From positions 1 to 63,892 of the forward strand of contig NZ_NRRN01000014.1 in assembly GCF_016583625.1 (NCBI RefSeq): a stretch of DNA of 63,892 nt, in the 5' to 3' direction. A program made the position numbers and the translations under genes. Below the pieces are notes generated by a model. That model saw nothing but the letters and a program-made list of their open reading frames with translations. It was not told the origin of the DNA and made no database searches. This DNA comes from Halorhodospira abdelmalekii. GTDB taxonomy: Bacteria > Pseudomonadota > Gammaproteobacteria > Nitrococcales > Halorhodospiraceae. Below are positions 35,689 through 44,738 of this stretch, one piece after another (position 1 is the stretch's first letter; the number at the start of each line of letters is the position of its first letter).

Positions 35689-36740
35689 TGTCTTCCCGCG
35701 CGCTTCGTATCACCCTGGTTTTCGTCTCGGCAGTGGCCGTGCTGGTGCTGGCCGTTCCGGTCGTTGGCTATCTGTGGGTGGGGCAGCGTTTGGATGCGCC
35801 GCTACAGATGGCTCCCGAGGAGCAGCGCATCGTACAGATCGAGCCGGGTTCCTCCTTTAGAGGGGTGGTGAATCGGTTGGCGGCGGCAGGTTGGATTGAC
35901 GAGCAGACGGTGTGGGCGCTGCGCCTCTATGCACGTGCAGGTGGCGAACTCACCCGGTTGCAGGCGGGCGAGTACGCGGTTGAAGAGTCGTTGCGGGTGC
36001 GTGATCTGCTCGACCGTATGCAGCGTGGGGAGGTCGTGAACCACCGCCTGACCGTCATTGAAGGGTGGACGGTTGCTGATCTGATCGGGGCGCTACGCCG
36101 CCACGATGCGATTCGCTTTACCCTGGAGGGGGTGGCTGAGTCGGACCTGCTCGCCGCTATCGGTATTGAGACGCCGGATTATCTCCACTCTGAGAGGCAT
36201 CCTGAAGGCCTTTTCTACCCAACGACCTACCGGTTCCCCCGCGGAACGAGCGATCGGCAGCTGCTGCGGCAGGCCTATACTGAGATGCAGAGACGGTTGG
36301 CGGCGGTTTGGGCGCAGCGGCAAAGTGGTTTACCGCTCGACTCCCCCTACGAGGCGCTGATTCTTGCCTCGATCGTCGAACGCGAGGCCGCCTTGGCCGA
36401 AGAGCGCCCGCGCATCGCCGGAGTCTTCATTCGGCGACTGGAGAAGGGGATGCGGCTGCAGGCCGACCCGACGGTGGTCTACGGTCTCGGCGATGAGTTT
36501 GAGGGACGATTGCGTCGTGCCGATCTGCGCCGTGATACGCCGTACAACACCTATACGCGCCACGGTTTGCCGGTGACACCGATCGCTCTTCCAGGTTCCG
36601 CCTCGTTGCAGGCGGCGGTCGATCCGGCGCCCGGCGATGAGCTCTACTTCGTTGCGCGCGGCGATGGCTCGCACCACTTCTCCAAGACCCTCGAGGAGCA
36701 CAATCGCGCAGTCCAGCGCTATATCCTCGGGCGGCAATAA
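35688..36740 (+). CDS. mltG: Endolytic murein transglycosylase MltG
   Basis: 350 residues from the GTG overlapping the pabC stop (TAGTG). A GTG at 35673 would add five residues. A single N-terminal membrane helix (LVFVSAVAVLVLAVPVVGYL) precedes a LysM-like part and the catalytic YceG domain: EGLFYPTTYRFP, ASIVEREAA (catalytic Glu), QADPTVVYGL, YNTYTRHGLPVTPI and DGSHHFSKTLEEH. It cuts nascent glycan strands and is thought to set chain ends at the inner membrane. Confidence 0.95.
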   Translation: MSSRALRITLVFVSAVAVLVLAVPVVGYLWVGQRLDAPLQMAPEEQRIVQIEPGSSFRGVVNRLAAAGWIDEQTVWALRLYARAGGELTRLQAGEYAVEESLRVRDLLDRMQRGEVVNHRLTVIEGWTVADLIGALRRHDAIRFTLEGVAESDLLAAIGIETPDYLHSERHPEGLFYPTTYRFPRGTSDRQLLRQAYTEMQRRLAAVWAQRQSGLPLDSPYEALILASIVEREAALAEERPRIAGVFIRRLEKGMRLQADPTVVYGLGDEFEGRLRRADLRRDTPYNTYTRHGLPVTPIALPGSASLQAAVDPAPGDELYFVARGDGSHHFSKTLEEHNRAVQRYILGRQ

Positions 36741-36845
36741 TTGGTCATTGACTTTTTCGGAGCGGCCTATTCGCCCGCGGCTGGCGAAACTTCAGATCGC
36801 GAGCCCGTCATACTGTTCGGTTAACGAGCATAGGAAGATGTTTCC

Positions 36846-37526
36846 ATGGTTTTAGGAGCGGTGCGTGGTAGCGGCTGCCTCATCACCGTTGAGGGCATTG
36901 AGGGTGCGGGCAAGACGACCTGTCTGGAGGCGGTGGCCGAGGTCTTGGCTGTGAGTGGCGTTGCCGAGCCGCTTTTTACCCGCGAACCGGGTGGTACACC
37001 GCTCGGCGAGCGCCTGCGATCGGTCTTATTAGACCGCTCTTTTCGGGGGATGAGCGCCGATGCTGAGGCGCTGCTGCTGTTCGCTGCGCGCGCCGAACAT
37101 CTCGCGCAGGTCATTCGCCCCGCGCTGCAAGCCGGTCGGTGGGTCGTCAGTGATCGTTTTACGGACGCCAGTTACGCCTATCAAGGCGGGGGGCGGGAGC
37201 TCGGTGAGGCGCGTATCGCTGCCCTGGAACGATGGCTCGAACCGGTCGTAGAGCCCGATTGGACACTGCTGCTCGACGTTGCACCGGACGTTGGCCGGCA
37301 GCGTATTGAGGGGCGTGGGGAGGCGCCGGATCGCTTCGAGCAGGAGCAGTCGAACTTCTTCGATAAGGTGCGCGCAGCCTACCTGCAGCGCGCAGCCGCC
37401 GAGCCGCAGCGCTTTATCGTCATCGATGCCGCTGCACCCGCCGCAGCGGTTGCCGAACAGGTGCGCACTCAGCTTCTTCAAGCGCTCCGCCTTCGTCAGC
37501 AGAGTGTGGGGGCGGGGGCCTCGTAA
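36846..37526 (+). CDS. tmk: Thymidylate kinase
   Basis: 226 residues. It converts dTMP to dTDP. P-loop VEGIEGAGKTT, DR-type TREPGGTPLGE, SDRFTDASYAYQGGGRE and a lid RIEGRGEAPDRFE lacking extra Arg are seen. The gap of 105 nt after mltG is larger than others in this run and may hold a promoter. It couples to holB by TAATG. Confidence 0.95.
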   Translation: MVLGAVRGSGCLITVEGIEGAGKTTCLEAVAEVLAVSGVAEPLFTREPGGTPLGERLRSVLLDRSFRGMSADAEALLLFAARAEHLAQVIRPALQAGRWVVSDRFTDASYAYQGGGRELGEARIAALERWLEPVVEPDWTLLLDVAPDVGRQRIEGRGEAPDRFEQEQSNFFDKVRAAYLQRAAAEPQRFIVIDAAAPAAAVAEQVRTQLLQALRLRQQSVGAGAS

Positions 37527-38698
37527 TGATGCTCTCCCGGCCGCAGCGCAGTGAATTACCGCCGTGGCTTTTGCCGGTGCTCGATCGGCTGTTGGCGCTC
37601 TGCGATGAGGAGCGTCTGCACCACGCTTTGCTGCTGACCGGCGCCACCGGAGTGGGCAAGCGTCTACTCGCCTCCGCCCTGGTACGCGGGCTGCTGTGCC
37701 GCGCCGATCCGGGTGAGCGGCCGTGCGGCCACTGTCGTGACTGTCGCCTCAGTGTCGCTGGGAGCCATCCCGATATTCGCGAATTGACACCCAACCCTCT
37801 AGGGCTCACCGCGAGCGGTGCAAGCGAAAGCAGCAAAACGCGCAGCAAAAAAAAACAAACCGGGGAGCAGAGGCGGGGCGAAAGCTCAGAAACCCATGCT
37901 CAAGGGGCTAAAGGGTTGAGTGGCGGAAGCACTGCCGGTGCTAACGAGCACGGCGAAATCGTGATCGACGGTGTTCGCGAGCTGGTCGATTTTCTCCACC
38001 TGAGTGCGCAGCGCGGTGGCCATCGTGCGGCCTTGATTGTCCCTTGCGACCGGCTTAACCGGGCTGCGGCGAATGGACTGCTCAAGGTTCTGGAAGAGCC
38101 ACCCGGCGGGACTTTCTTGGTGCTTGCCACGGACCGTCCCGCGCGCCTTCCGGCGACGATTCGAAGTCGTTGTGCTAGCTATACGGTGCCTCGCCCCGAG
38201 GCTGCGGCAGCGCAAGAGTGGCTCGCTGCGCGCTATCCGAAGACCAGCCGTGAGCGGTTGCAGCGGGCGTTGATTTTGGCAGCTGGCACGCCGTTGCGCG
38301 CCGAGGCGGTGATTGAGCAGCGGCAACTTGAGCGTTTCGAGGAGTTGCTTAGACAGCTGGAACGGTTGAGCGCCGGTGGTGATCCCGTGAAAGAGGCCGA
38401 GGCGTGGCAAGAGGAGCCGCGGCTGCTCGTCGATCTCTTGCTTCAGGTGATCGTCGAAGTGTTGCGTTATCGGCAGACCGGGCAGGGAAGCGATGGAGAC
38501 CTTGATTTGTTGCCTGCGTCTTTGGTTACGCGACTGGCCCAGCAGATCACTCCGGAAAGAGGACACCAGCTGAGTGAGCGCTTGCTGCTGCATCGACGCC
38601 ACCTTGAGCAGCCGCTGCAAGGACGCTTGAGCGCCGAGGCGATCTGGCTCGATTGGCTGAGCGCGGTCAAAAAGGAGACCCCTTGCAGGAGCCATTAA
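37526..38698 (+). CDS. holB: DNA polymerase III delta' subunit, with an insert
   Basis: 390 residues, longer than the usual ~330. Clamp-loader subunit with a P-loop-like GATGVGKRLLA, zinc-type cysteines (CRADPGERPCGHCRDC), LNRAAANGLLKVLEEPPGGTF and RSRC. Between SHPDIRELTPN and IVIDGVREL lies about 50 residues of low-complexity Ser/Lys/Gly/Glu sequence (SSKTRSKKKQTGEQRRGESS and more). E. coli has only about ten residues at this point. The insert keeps the frame, so it is likely a disordered loop. The last three genes of the run end here, without the PilZ gene common in relatives. Confidence 0.93.
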   Translation: MMLSRPQRSELPPWLLPVLDRLLALCDEERLHHALLLTGATGVGKRLLASALVRGLLCRADPGERPCGHCRDCRLSVAGSHPDIRELTPNPLGLTASGASESSKTRSKKKQTGEQRRGESSETHAQGAKGLSGGSTAGANEHGEIVIDGVRELVDFLHLSAQRGGHRAALIVPCDRLNRAAANGLLKVLEEPPGGTFLVLATDRPARLPATIRSRCASYTVPRPEAAAAQEWLAARYPKTSRERLQRALILAAGTPLRAEAVIEQRQLERFEELLRQLERLSAGGDPVKEAEAWQEEPRLLVDLLLQVIVEVLRYRQTGQGSDGDLDLLPASLVTRLAQQITPERGHQLSERLLLHRRHLEQPLQGRLSAEAIWLDWLSAVKKETPCRSH

Positions 38699-38721
38699 TG
38701 GCGCTGGAAGTTCGGCGTAAA

Positions 38722-38738
38722 ACCGCTGCTGCAGCGGT
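38722..38738 (+). terminator. Short hairpin after holB
   Basis: ACCGCTG (38722-38728), loop CTG, CAGCGGT (38732-38738), 24 nt after the holB stop. Stable, but with no T-run, so termination is uncertain. Confidence 0.4.
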
Positions 38739-38767
38739 CTCAGCTCTGCCTGCCGTGTGATTGCGTA

Positions 38768-38796
38768 TTGAGAACTAATCAGGGTGGTGCTAATGT
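38768..38796 (+). promoter_or_regulatory. Predicted promoter of the TonB-dependent receptor
   Basis: TTGAGA (38768-38773), 17 nt, TAATGT (38791-38796), preceded by TGC (extended -10). The leader would be about 68 nt. I see no clear Fur box or riboswitch. Confidence 0.5.
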
Positions 38797-38870
38797 TTGC
38801 ACCCCTTTAGATAGGGACATATTTTGAATTACGACCACAAACCATACCTACATACTCTTAGGAATACCCA

Positions 38871-40703
38871 ATGGCACAACACTGGCTAAAAACCATTTGG
38901 ATCATACTCGTACCCTCTATCGGATTCGCCGCTAACGAGACACACTCTCCACCGACCCGGTTAGAGCCTGTCGTTATTACCAGCAGTCCTTCGAGCGCAG
39001 CCGACAGGGAATCGGTCCAGAGCGTAAGCGTGATCAGTAGGAGTGATATCGAATCGGTGCCGGCAGCGACGCTAGCCGATCTGCTCTCCACTGTTGCAGG
39101 TGTCGATGTACGTCGGCGGGGCGGTGCCGGTGTCCAGGCCGATATCGGTATACGCGGAACTGCCTATGAACAGACCTTGGTGCTGCTCAACGGTATCCCG
39201 CTTAGGGATCCACAAACCGGCCACCACGATCTTAACCTTCCGTTACCGCTTGAGCAGATAGAGCGCATCGAGATCGTCCGTGGTCCCGGTGGCATCCAAC
39301 ATGGAGGACACGCCACTGGGGGGCTGATCAACGTGATTACGCGCGAACCGGATGGCGGTGAACACGGCTTCACTATTCGTGGCGGTAGCTTCGCCACGCG
39401 GGGGTTGCACGCGCATACCGGGTATGGCGATGGGCGCAGTGGACATCTGCTCTCGGGAAGTATCGAGGTCAGCGACGGCCATCTCTCCGGATCACGCGCC
39501 GATAGTGATCTGAGGCAGATGAGCTACACGGGTTATGCACACCTGGATGCCGGATCGCTAAGCTGGGGAGTCGGTGCAGAGGAGCGCGCCTTTGGGGCTT
39601 GGAAGTTTTACACGGCCGACTTTCCAGAGCAGCGCGAGAAGACCGCCTCGCGGCTCGCCTATCTGAGCGGTCGCAGCGAAATCGGCGAGTGGTCGATTGC
39701 ACCGCGGATCTTTTGGCGCGGGCACGAAGACTGGTTTAGCACACAAGTCGGCGATGACGAACACATTAACGAACACGAGACCGATGTACGAGGTGTGCAA
39801 TTGGCCAGCGAGCGCAGCATTGGGAGTGACGAAACCGCTCATGTAGCGCTTGGCGTCGGGGTGATCGGCGAGCGAATTGAATCGAGTGCGCTTGATGATC
39901 ATCGACGTCAGGAATCGACCGCATGGATCGCTCATCGCCAAGCCCTTTGGAGTGGTCGCGGCGTGTTTGAGGCTGGACTTAACGGTGTACGTTTCAGCGA
40001 TTACGGCAACGAGTGGCTGCCTTCGTTCGGCTTTGGCTATCGCTTTTCAGAGCGCTGGCGCGCCTCTTTCTCGTCGGCGCGCTCTGTGCGGGTGGCGTCG
40101 TGGACCGAGCAACATTTGTCGACGTCGGGGAATGTCGGCAACCCGGAGCTCGCGCCGGAGCGTTCTGATCTTCATGAGGTTGCTCTGCATTTCACAACGG
40201 GTGACCATCGGCTAACCGGCGCACTCTTCGAGCGCCGCACCGACGATTTGATCGACTGGGGGCGTGACCCCGGCAGCGTCGAGTGGAAAGCGGACAACTT
40301 CGATGGTCATCGCACCCGCGGAGGTGAGATCGAGTGGCGCTGGCAGCCCGCCGATGGAGCGGTGATACGCTCGCTGGGTGTCGCTTGGACTGGCATTGAG
40401 ACGCGCCTGGATGAAGAGGGCATGGAGATCAAGTACGCACTCGACTATCCGCGCCAAACACTCGTACTGAACGGTCTCTTCGATCTGGCTGCGGCTGGTG
40501 AGCTTTCGGTCCAGGCGAGGGGTGTCGACCGCACCTCAAGCGGTCGCGCTGCCCTTATCAGCGCACGTCTGCAGCGTCAGTTTGCGGCGGTAGCACTCTT
40601 CGTCGAGGGGACTAATCTACTCGACGAAGAGGTGATTGAGGCCGGTTTTGCCCCACAACCGGGGCGGGCCCTCTTCGTGGGGCTAAGTTGGCGCGCCCGG
40701 TAG
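38871..40703 (+). CDS. TonB-dependent outer membrane receptor
   Basis: 610 residues. Signal peptide (WLKTIWIILVPSIGFAA), TonB-box-like LEPVVITSSP, plug domain with SVISRSDIE, TVAGVDVRRRGGAG, RGTAYEQTLVLLNG and IERIEIVRGPGG, then a 22-strand-type barrel. It has the size and plug style of BtuB-like receptors. The ligand is unknown; no transport genes flank it. The last residues (LFVGLSWRAR) lack the usual terminal Phe. It could use the ExbB-ExbD pair at 15.1-16.2 kb. It stands at the left border of the accessory region. Confidence 0.92.
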   Translation: MAQHWLKTIWIILVPSIGFAANETHSPPTRLEPVVITSSPSSAADRESVQSVSVISRSDIESVPAATLADLLSTVAGVDVRRRGGAGVQADIGIRGTAYEQTLVLLNGIPLRDPQTGHHDLNLPLPLEQIERIEIVRGPGGIQHGGHATGGLINVITREPDGGEHGFTIRGGSFATRGLHAHTGYGDGRSGHLLSGSIEVSDGHLSGSRADSDLRQMSYTGYAHLDAGSLSWGVGAEERAFGAWKFYTADFPEQREKTASRLAYLSGRSEIGEWSIAPRIFWRGHEDWFSTQVGDDEHINEHETDVRGVQLASERSIGSDETAHVALGVGVIGERIESSALDDHRRQESTAWIAHRQALWSGRGVFEAGLNGVRFSDYGNEWLPSFGFGYRFSERWRASFSSARSVRVASWTEQHLSTSGNVGNPELAPERSDLHEVALHFTTGDHRLTGALFERRTDDLIDWGRDPGSVEWKADNFDGHRTRGGEIEWRWQPADGAVIRSLGVAWTGIETRLDEEGMEIKYALDYPRQTLVLNGLFDLAAAGELSVQARGVDRTSSGRAALISARLQRQFAAVALFVEGTNLLDEEVIEAGFAPQPGRALFVGLSWRAR

Positions 40704-40742
40704 TCGATGCCGTGGCGGCATGGAGCGCCTATCGCCGAGCCG

Positions 40743-40811
40743 GACTGGCACGACTGGACTGGCACGACTGGACTGGCACGACTGTGATTGGCACGACTGG
40801 ACTGGCAATTG
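40743..40811 (+). repeat. 14-bp tandem repeat downstream of the receptor
   Basis: GACTGGCACGACTG occurs three times exactly (40743-40784), then once with one extra base and changes (40785-40799), then as a partial copy (40800-40811). It lies in the 262-nt gap between the receptor and the small barrel gene. The inner GACTGG/CGACTG similarity makes each unit itself a near-double. Confidence 0.95.
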
Positions 40812-40965
40812 ATTGCGCTTCGTCAGATACTGGGGGCGCGGAGCGGTGATTCCTGGACGCTGTGCTCGGATAACGTGCTCATGCAGAACGGGATCGCTGG
40901 TGTGGAGCGCGCTGCCAAGTGGCCGTCTGCCGAGCGCAGCGTCCTGGGGTCTCGAGGAGGTGAAT

Positions 40966-41496
40966 ATGCGGAGACAGACCAAGGTGCTCACGGCGACGAC
41001 CGCTGTCGCCTTGTCGGTCGCTCTGTCGATCGCTTCTTTTGGGGTTGCTGCCGATGAACGCAGCCAGTCCTACCCGTTCTGGAGCTACGATATCGGGGTT
41101 GGGAGCGGCTACTCCAGCGCCGAAGGCTCTTTTGCCGAAGGCCAAGCCGCCCTGAATACCCACTTTACCTCCTGGCTGAACTGGAGAAATGCTGGGTTCT
41201 ACCGCAGTTACTCCGACAGGGACAATTTCTACGGGCTCGATACATCGTTGCTCGCTGGCGGCGGCACGCGTCTCAACGATCAGGTCGGGATTGCCTTCGA
41301 GGCGGGCGGAGGTTATCGCTTTACCAGTGTCCGCGAACACGCCCCATTCGCTGAGGCCGCGCTGCGCGGTAGCGTTGGCGATGTGCGGGTCCGGGCGAAT
41401 GTAAAGTATCTCTTCTACGAGGCCGTAGGAGACGAGCGTGAGAACGAGGTCATTTTCAGTGTAAGCGTCTCGGGCCGAACAGCTGGGCGGTTCTGA
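40966..41496 (+). CDS. Exported small beta-barrel candidate
   Basis: 176 residues from ATG 40966, which has an excellent GAGGAGGTG; the frame is open upstream but not convincing. Signal peptide (KVLTATTAVALSVALSIASFGVAA). The mature part alternates polar and aromatic residues (YDIGVGSGYSSAEG, WLNWRNAGFYRSYS, GIAFEAGGGYRF, VRANVKYLFYEA), as in short outer-membrane barrels of the YfaZ/OmpW size class. The family was not identified. The C-terminus (SGRTAGRF) ends in Phe. No recognised partner is adjacent. Confidence 0.65.
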   Translation: MRRQTKVLTATTAVALSVALSIASFGVAADERSQSYPFWSYDIGVGSGYSSAEGSFAEGQAALNTHFTSWLNWRNAGFYRSYSDRDNFYGLDTSLLAGGGTRLNDQVGIAFEAGGGYRFTSVREHAPFAEAALRGSVGDVRVRANVKYLFYEAVGDERENEVIFSVSVSGRTAGRF

Positions 41497-41530
41497 CCAA
41501 CCAATCTGTCCCTATAGATAGGATCTATCC

Positions 41531-42667
41531 ATGTCGATCCGGCGCCATCCGCAGTTTCCTCAAGAGCCTGACCGCGTCTATCTCAACCACGCCGGGGTCG
41601 GCCCGTGGCCGTTGCGGGCTGGCGAGGCCGTACAGCGCTTTGCCTCCGAGTGTGTCACACGTGGGTCCGCTGACTATCCGGCGTGGTTGGAGGTCGAGGC
41701 GCGTCTGCGACAGCGCTTAGCACGCCTCTTCGGTGGTGTGGCGAGTACCGATATCGCCCTTGTTCCCAACACCTCTGCCGGGTTATCGCTGCTCGCCTAT
41801 GGATTGCCGTGGCAGCCGGGTGACGAAATCGTCATTAACGATCAGGAGTTCCCTTCCAATCGCTGGGTTTGGGAGTCGTTGGCACCGCGTTTTGGCGTCA
41901 CCATCCGCCGTGTCTGCCTTGATGACGGTCCCACCCCGGAGGATGCCCTGATCGCCGCGCTGAGTGCGCGCACTCGCCTGCTGCCCGTCAGCAGCGTTCA
42001 GTACGGCACTGGTTTGCGGATGGATCTGGAACGACTCGGTGCCGCCTGCCGTGAGCGCGGGGTGCTCTTGTGTGTCGACGCCATTCAAAGCCTCGGTGCA
42101 CTCCGCTTCGCTATTGATGCCGACTGTGTGGTGGCCGATGGCCATAAGTGGATGCTCGGCCCCGAGGGTCTAGGTGCCCTCTACCTGCGCCCGGAATTGC
42201 GTGAACGTCTGCAGCTCAATCAGTTCGGTTGGCACATGGTCGAATCGCTCGGTGACTTTAGCGCCGCAGCTTGGCAGCCAGCGGCGAGTGCGCGCCGATT
42301 CGAGCCTGGCAGCCCCAATCTACTCGCCGCCCACGCCCTAGAGGCGAGCTTAGCAGTGCTTGAAGAGAGCGGCCCGTGTGAGGTCGAAGAGGCCGTACTC
42401 AAACACGCCCGCTGGAACATGGAGGCAGCCCGCCGCCGCGGCTACCCGCTCGTGACCCCGCAGCGGGAGGACCGTCATGCCGGGATCGTCACTTTTCAAG
42501 TACCGTTGCACGACCCGTTAAAGCTGCTCGATGCCCTGCGGCGAGCGGGGGTTGCTTGCGCCGAGCGATGCGGTGGTATCCGTTTCTCCGCGCACTTCTA
42601 TCACGCTGAGGAGGAGTTAGAGCTGGCTTGGGCGTTGCTAGATGAGTGCATTGGCGCTGCTTCTTAA
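41531..42667 (+). CDS. Class V aminotransferase
   Basis: 378 residues. PLP-dependent fold type I: YLNHAGVGPWP at the N-terminus, NTSAGLSLLAYG, VSSVQYGTGLRMDL, DAIQSLG and the Schiff-base Lys in ADGHKWMLGPEGLGALYL. It resembles the cysteine desulfurase/isopenicillin epimerase group rather than IscS. No active-site Cys loop or iron-sulfur genes are near, so desulfurase activity cannot be assumed. The substrate is unknown. It starts 34 nt after the small barrel gene. Confidence 0.88.
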   Translation: MSIRRHPQFPQEPDRVYLNHAGVGPWPLRAGEAVQRFASECVTRGSADYPAWLEVEARLRQRLARLFGGVASTDIALVPNTSAGLSLLAYGLPWQPGDEIVINDQEFPSNRWVWESLAPRFGVTIRRVCLDDGPTPEDALIAALSARTRLLPVSSVQYGTGLRMDLERLGAACRERGVLLCVDAIQSLGALRFAIDADCVVADGHKWMLGPEGLGALYLRPELRERLQLNQFGWHMVESLGDFSAAAWQPAASARRFEPGSPNLLAAHALEASLAVLEESGPCEVEEAVLKHARWNMEAARRRGYPLVTPQREDRHAGIVTFQVPLHDPLKLLDALRRAGVACAERCGGIRFSAHFYHAEEELELAWALLDECIGAAS

Positions 42668-42734
42668 GCGTACCTTGCGCGAGCCACTACAAACAGTGCA
42701 TGTGCTGATCCTCCGAGATCGCGTACGATGACGG

Positions 42735-42740
42735 TATACT
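42735..42740 (+). promoter_or_regulatory. -10 candidate for the DUF1538 cassette
   Basis: TATACT with no clear -35 at the right distance. It gives a short leader (about 20-25 nt) to ATG 42768. The 100-nt gap after the aminotransferase gene fits a new transcription unit. Confidence 0.35.
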
Positions 42741-42767
42741 CTAGGGGCCACCCCCTCCCAGGACGGC

Positions 42768-44318
42768 ATGGGTGAGTACAATGACCGACATCTCCGAAAG
42801 CGCAGCCTCTTGAATCAGATCAGGGAATTTTACAACCTCCTGCAGCACTCGTTCAGGAACCTGCTGCCCATCATCATCGTGGTGGCCGTCTTTCAGTTTG
42901 CCATCATCCGGCAGGTCCCCGACGGTTGGCTGCCGATGGCCGTCGGCCTGCTGGTGGTGGTGGTGGGCGTGGCCCTCTTTCTCCAGGGGCTGGAGATGGG
43001 GATCTTCCCCATCGGCAAGAACCTCTCCAACGAGTTTGCCAAGAAGGGGTCGCTCTTCTGGCTGATGATCTTCGGGTTCTGCTTGGGCTTTTCGGCGGTG
43101 ATCGCCGAGCCGGCGCTGATCGCGGTCGCCGGTCAGGCCGAGATGATCAGCGGCGGCGAGATCAGTGCTCTAGTACTGCGCTTGCTCGTCGCGCTTTCCG
43201 TAGGTGCGGTGGTGGCCTTGGGGATCGTGCGCATCGTCCTGGGGCACAGTCTGCACTGGTACATGATCATCGGCTACCTGCTGGTGGTCACGGTGACCTT
43301 CTTTGCGCCGGAGGAGATCGTCGGGCTGGCCTACGACTCCGGCGGTGTGACCACGAACATTGTCACCGTTCCCCTGATCGCTGCCCTGGGTATCGGCTTG
43401 GCCATCTCGATTCGCGGACGCAACGCCTTGACCCACGGGTTTGGCCTGGTGGGCTTGGCGGTGATGGTGCCGATGATCGCTGTACAGCTCTATGGGATCT
43501 TGGTCTACTCCCTGGGGGATCCGGAGATGGTCCGCGGGGCAGCGCCGTTGGCCGAGGCCGCAGAGGACGAGGCGCTGAGAGAAGTAGGCGGCAGCGTACT
43601 GCTCGGCATGCTCACCGATCTGCTGGTGATGTTCCGTGATGTCCTGCCCATCATTGCAGTGGTGGTGCTCTTCCAGTACCTGGTGATTCGCCGAGGCATC
43701 GCCCACGTCCATAAGGTAGTCGCCGGTTTCGTGCTGGTGATCTTCGGCCTCTACGCCTTTGTCGTGGGGCTGAAGCTGGGTCTCTTCCCCATCGGCCGCA
43801 GCATGGCAGAGCAGCTGATTACCCTGGACGGGTTTCTGTTTGTCTACTTGTTTGCCTTCAGTATCGGATTTGCCACCACCATGGCCGAGCCCGCCCTCAT
43901 CGCCATCGGTCAGAAGGCGCAGGAGGCCGGCAAGGGGAAGCTCAACGGCAACACCATCCGCCTGCTCGTCGCTATCGGGGTCGCTGTGGGCATCACCTTG
44001 GGTGTACACCGGATCATCGCTGGAGACTCGATCCATTACTACATCATGGGGGGGTATGCGGTGGTGATACTGCTGACTTGGTTGTCGCCTCGCTACATCG
44101 TCGCGTTGGCTTACGATCTTGGTGGGGTGACGACCTCCGAGGTGACGGTGCCCCTGGTCACTGCCTTGGGCATCGGCCTGGCTACCCATATCGAGGACCG
44201 CAATGTTCTTATCGATGGTTTTGGTCTCATCGCTTTCGCATCGATCTTCCCGATTATCAGTGTGATGCTCTATGCTATCGCCGTTGAACTCGTCAATCGC
44301 TGGAGGCAGCAACCATGA
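42768..44318 (+). CDS. Fused double-DUF1538 membrane transporter candidate
   Basis: 516 residues, very hydrophobic, about 12 membrane segments in two homologous halves. Each half repeats the same marks: LLPIIIVVAVFQF / VLPIIAVVVLFQY, GLEMGIFPIGK / GLKLGLFPIGR, AEPALIAVA / AEPALIAIG, and AYDSGGVTTNIVTVPLIAALGIGLA / AYDLGGVTTSEVTVPLVTALGIGLA (shown in part). In other bacteria the halves may be separate genes. I recall a report of a DUF1538 pair (UmpAB) from Halomonas as a two-component Na+/H+ antiporter. The substrate here is unproven. It overlaps the PII-like gene by 4 nt (ATGA). Confidence 0.88.
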   Translation: MGEYNDRHLRKRSLLNQIREFYNLLQHSFRNLLPIIIVVAVFQFAIIRQVPDGWLPMAVGLLVVVVGVALFLQGLEMGIFPIGKNLSNEFAKKGSLFWLMIFGFCLGFSAVIAEPALIAVAGQAEMISGGEISALVLRLLVALSVGAVVALGIVRIVLGHSLHWYMIIGYLLVVTVTFFAPEEIVGLAYDSGGVTTNIVTVPLIAALGIGLAISIRGRNALTHGFGLVGLAVMVPMIAVQLYGILVYSLGDPEMVRGAAPLAEAAEDEALREVGGSVLLGMLTDLLVMFRDVLPIIAVVVLFQYLVIRRGIAHVHKVVAGFVLVIFGLYAFVVGLKLGLFPIGRSMAEQLITLDGFLFVYLFAFSIGFATTMAEPALIAIGQKAQEAGKGKLNGNTIRLLVAIGVAVGITLGVHRIIAGDSIHYYIMGGYAVVILLTWLSPRYIVALAYDLGGVTTSEVTVPLVTALGIGLATHIEDRNVLIDGFGLIAFASIFPIISVMLYAIAVELVNRWRQQP

Positions 44319-44662
44319 AGTTTGCCGTGCTTGTGGCCATCCTGGCCGACGAATTGGAAGAGAAGGCCATTGATGTGGCGCGCAAGACCGGGGCGGGAGG
44401 CGTAACGATCCTGGATGCTCGGGGCATCGGCGGCGAGGAGAAAAAGACCTTCTTTGGTTTGACCTATGAAGGCAGTCAGTCGGTATTGATCTTCGTGCTC
44501 GAAAAAAAACTCTCCCTTGCTGTGATGAAGGCACTGCGCGATGAGCTGGATTTGAAATCCCACTCCAAGGGAGTGGTCTTTACGATGCCTCTTGAACACA
44601 TCGCTGGGATCGATCTGGGGCAGGTGGCACGCTTTGAGGAGCGGATTAAGGACGAACTGTAG
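44315..44662 (+). CDS. Divergent PII-like regulatory protein
   Basis: 115 residues. It has the ferredoxin-like PII fold pattern: KFAVLVAILADELEEKAID, GAGGVTILDARGIGG, then a T-loop-like EEKKTFFGLTYEG and a strand SVLIFVLEK. The classical signature around the uridylylated Tyr is missing, and the C-terminal signature is altered (SKGVVFTMPLEHIAGI). It therefore belongs to a PII-like branch, probably trimeric and nucleotide-binding, not GlnB/GlnK. Translational overlap with the DUF1538 gene points to control of that transporter, like SbtB on SbtA or GlnK on AmtB. That role is inference. Confidence 0.8.
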   Translation: MKFAVLVAILADELEEKAIDVARKTGAGGVTILDARGIGGEEKKTFFGLTYEGSQSVLIFVLEKKLSLAVMKALRDELDLKSHSKGVVFTMPLEHIAGIDLGQVARFEERIKDEL

Positions 44663-44738
44663 TATAGGCTATTGAACAATAGGCAGTTGGAAATCGCGCC
44701 GAGATCATTGATCTCTTCACACCATACAGAGGTTATCC

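Noticed and set aside
43170-44534. 454-codon minus-strand frame opposite the DUF1538 gene
   Set aside because: It is antisense to a clear membrane protein and full of His, Gln and Asp, the usual mirror of hydrophobic codons.
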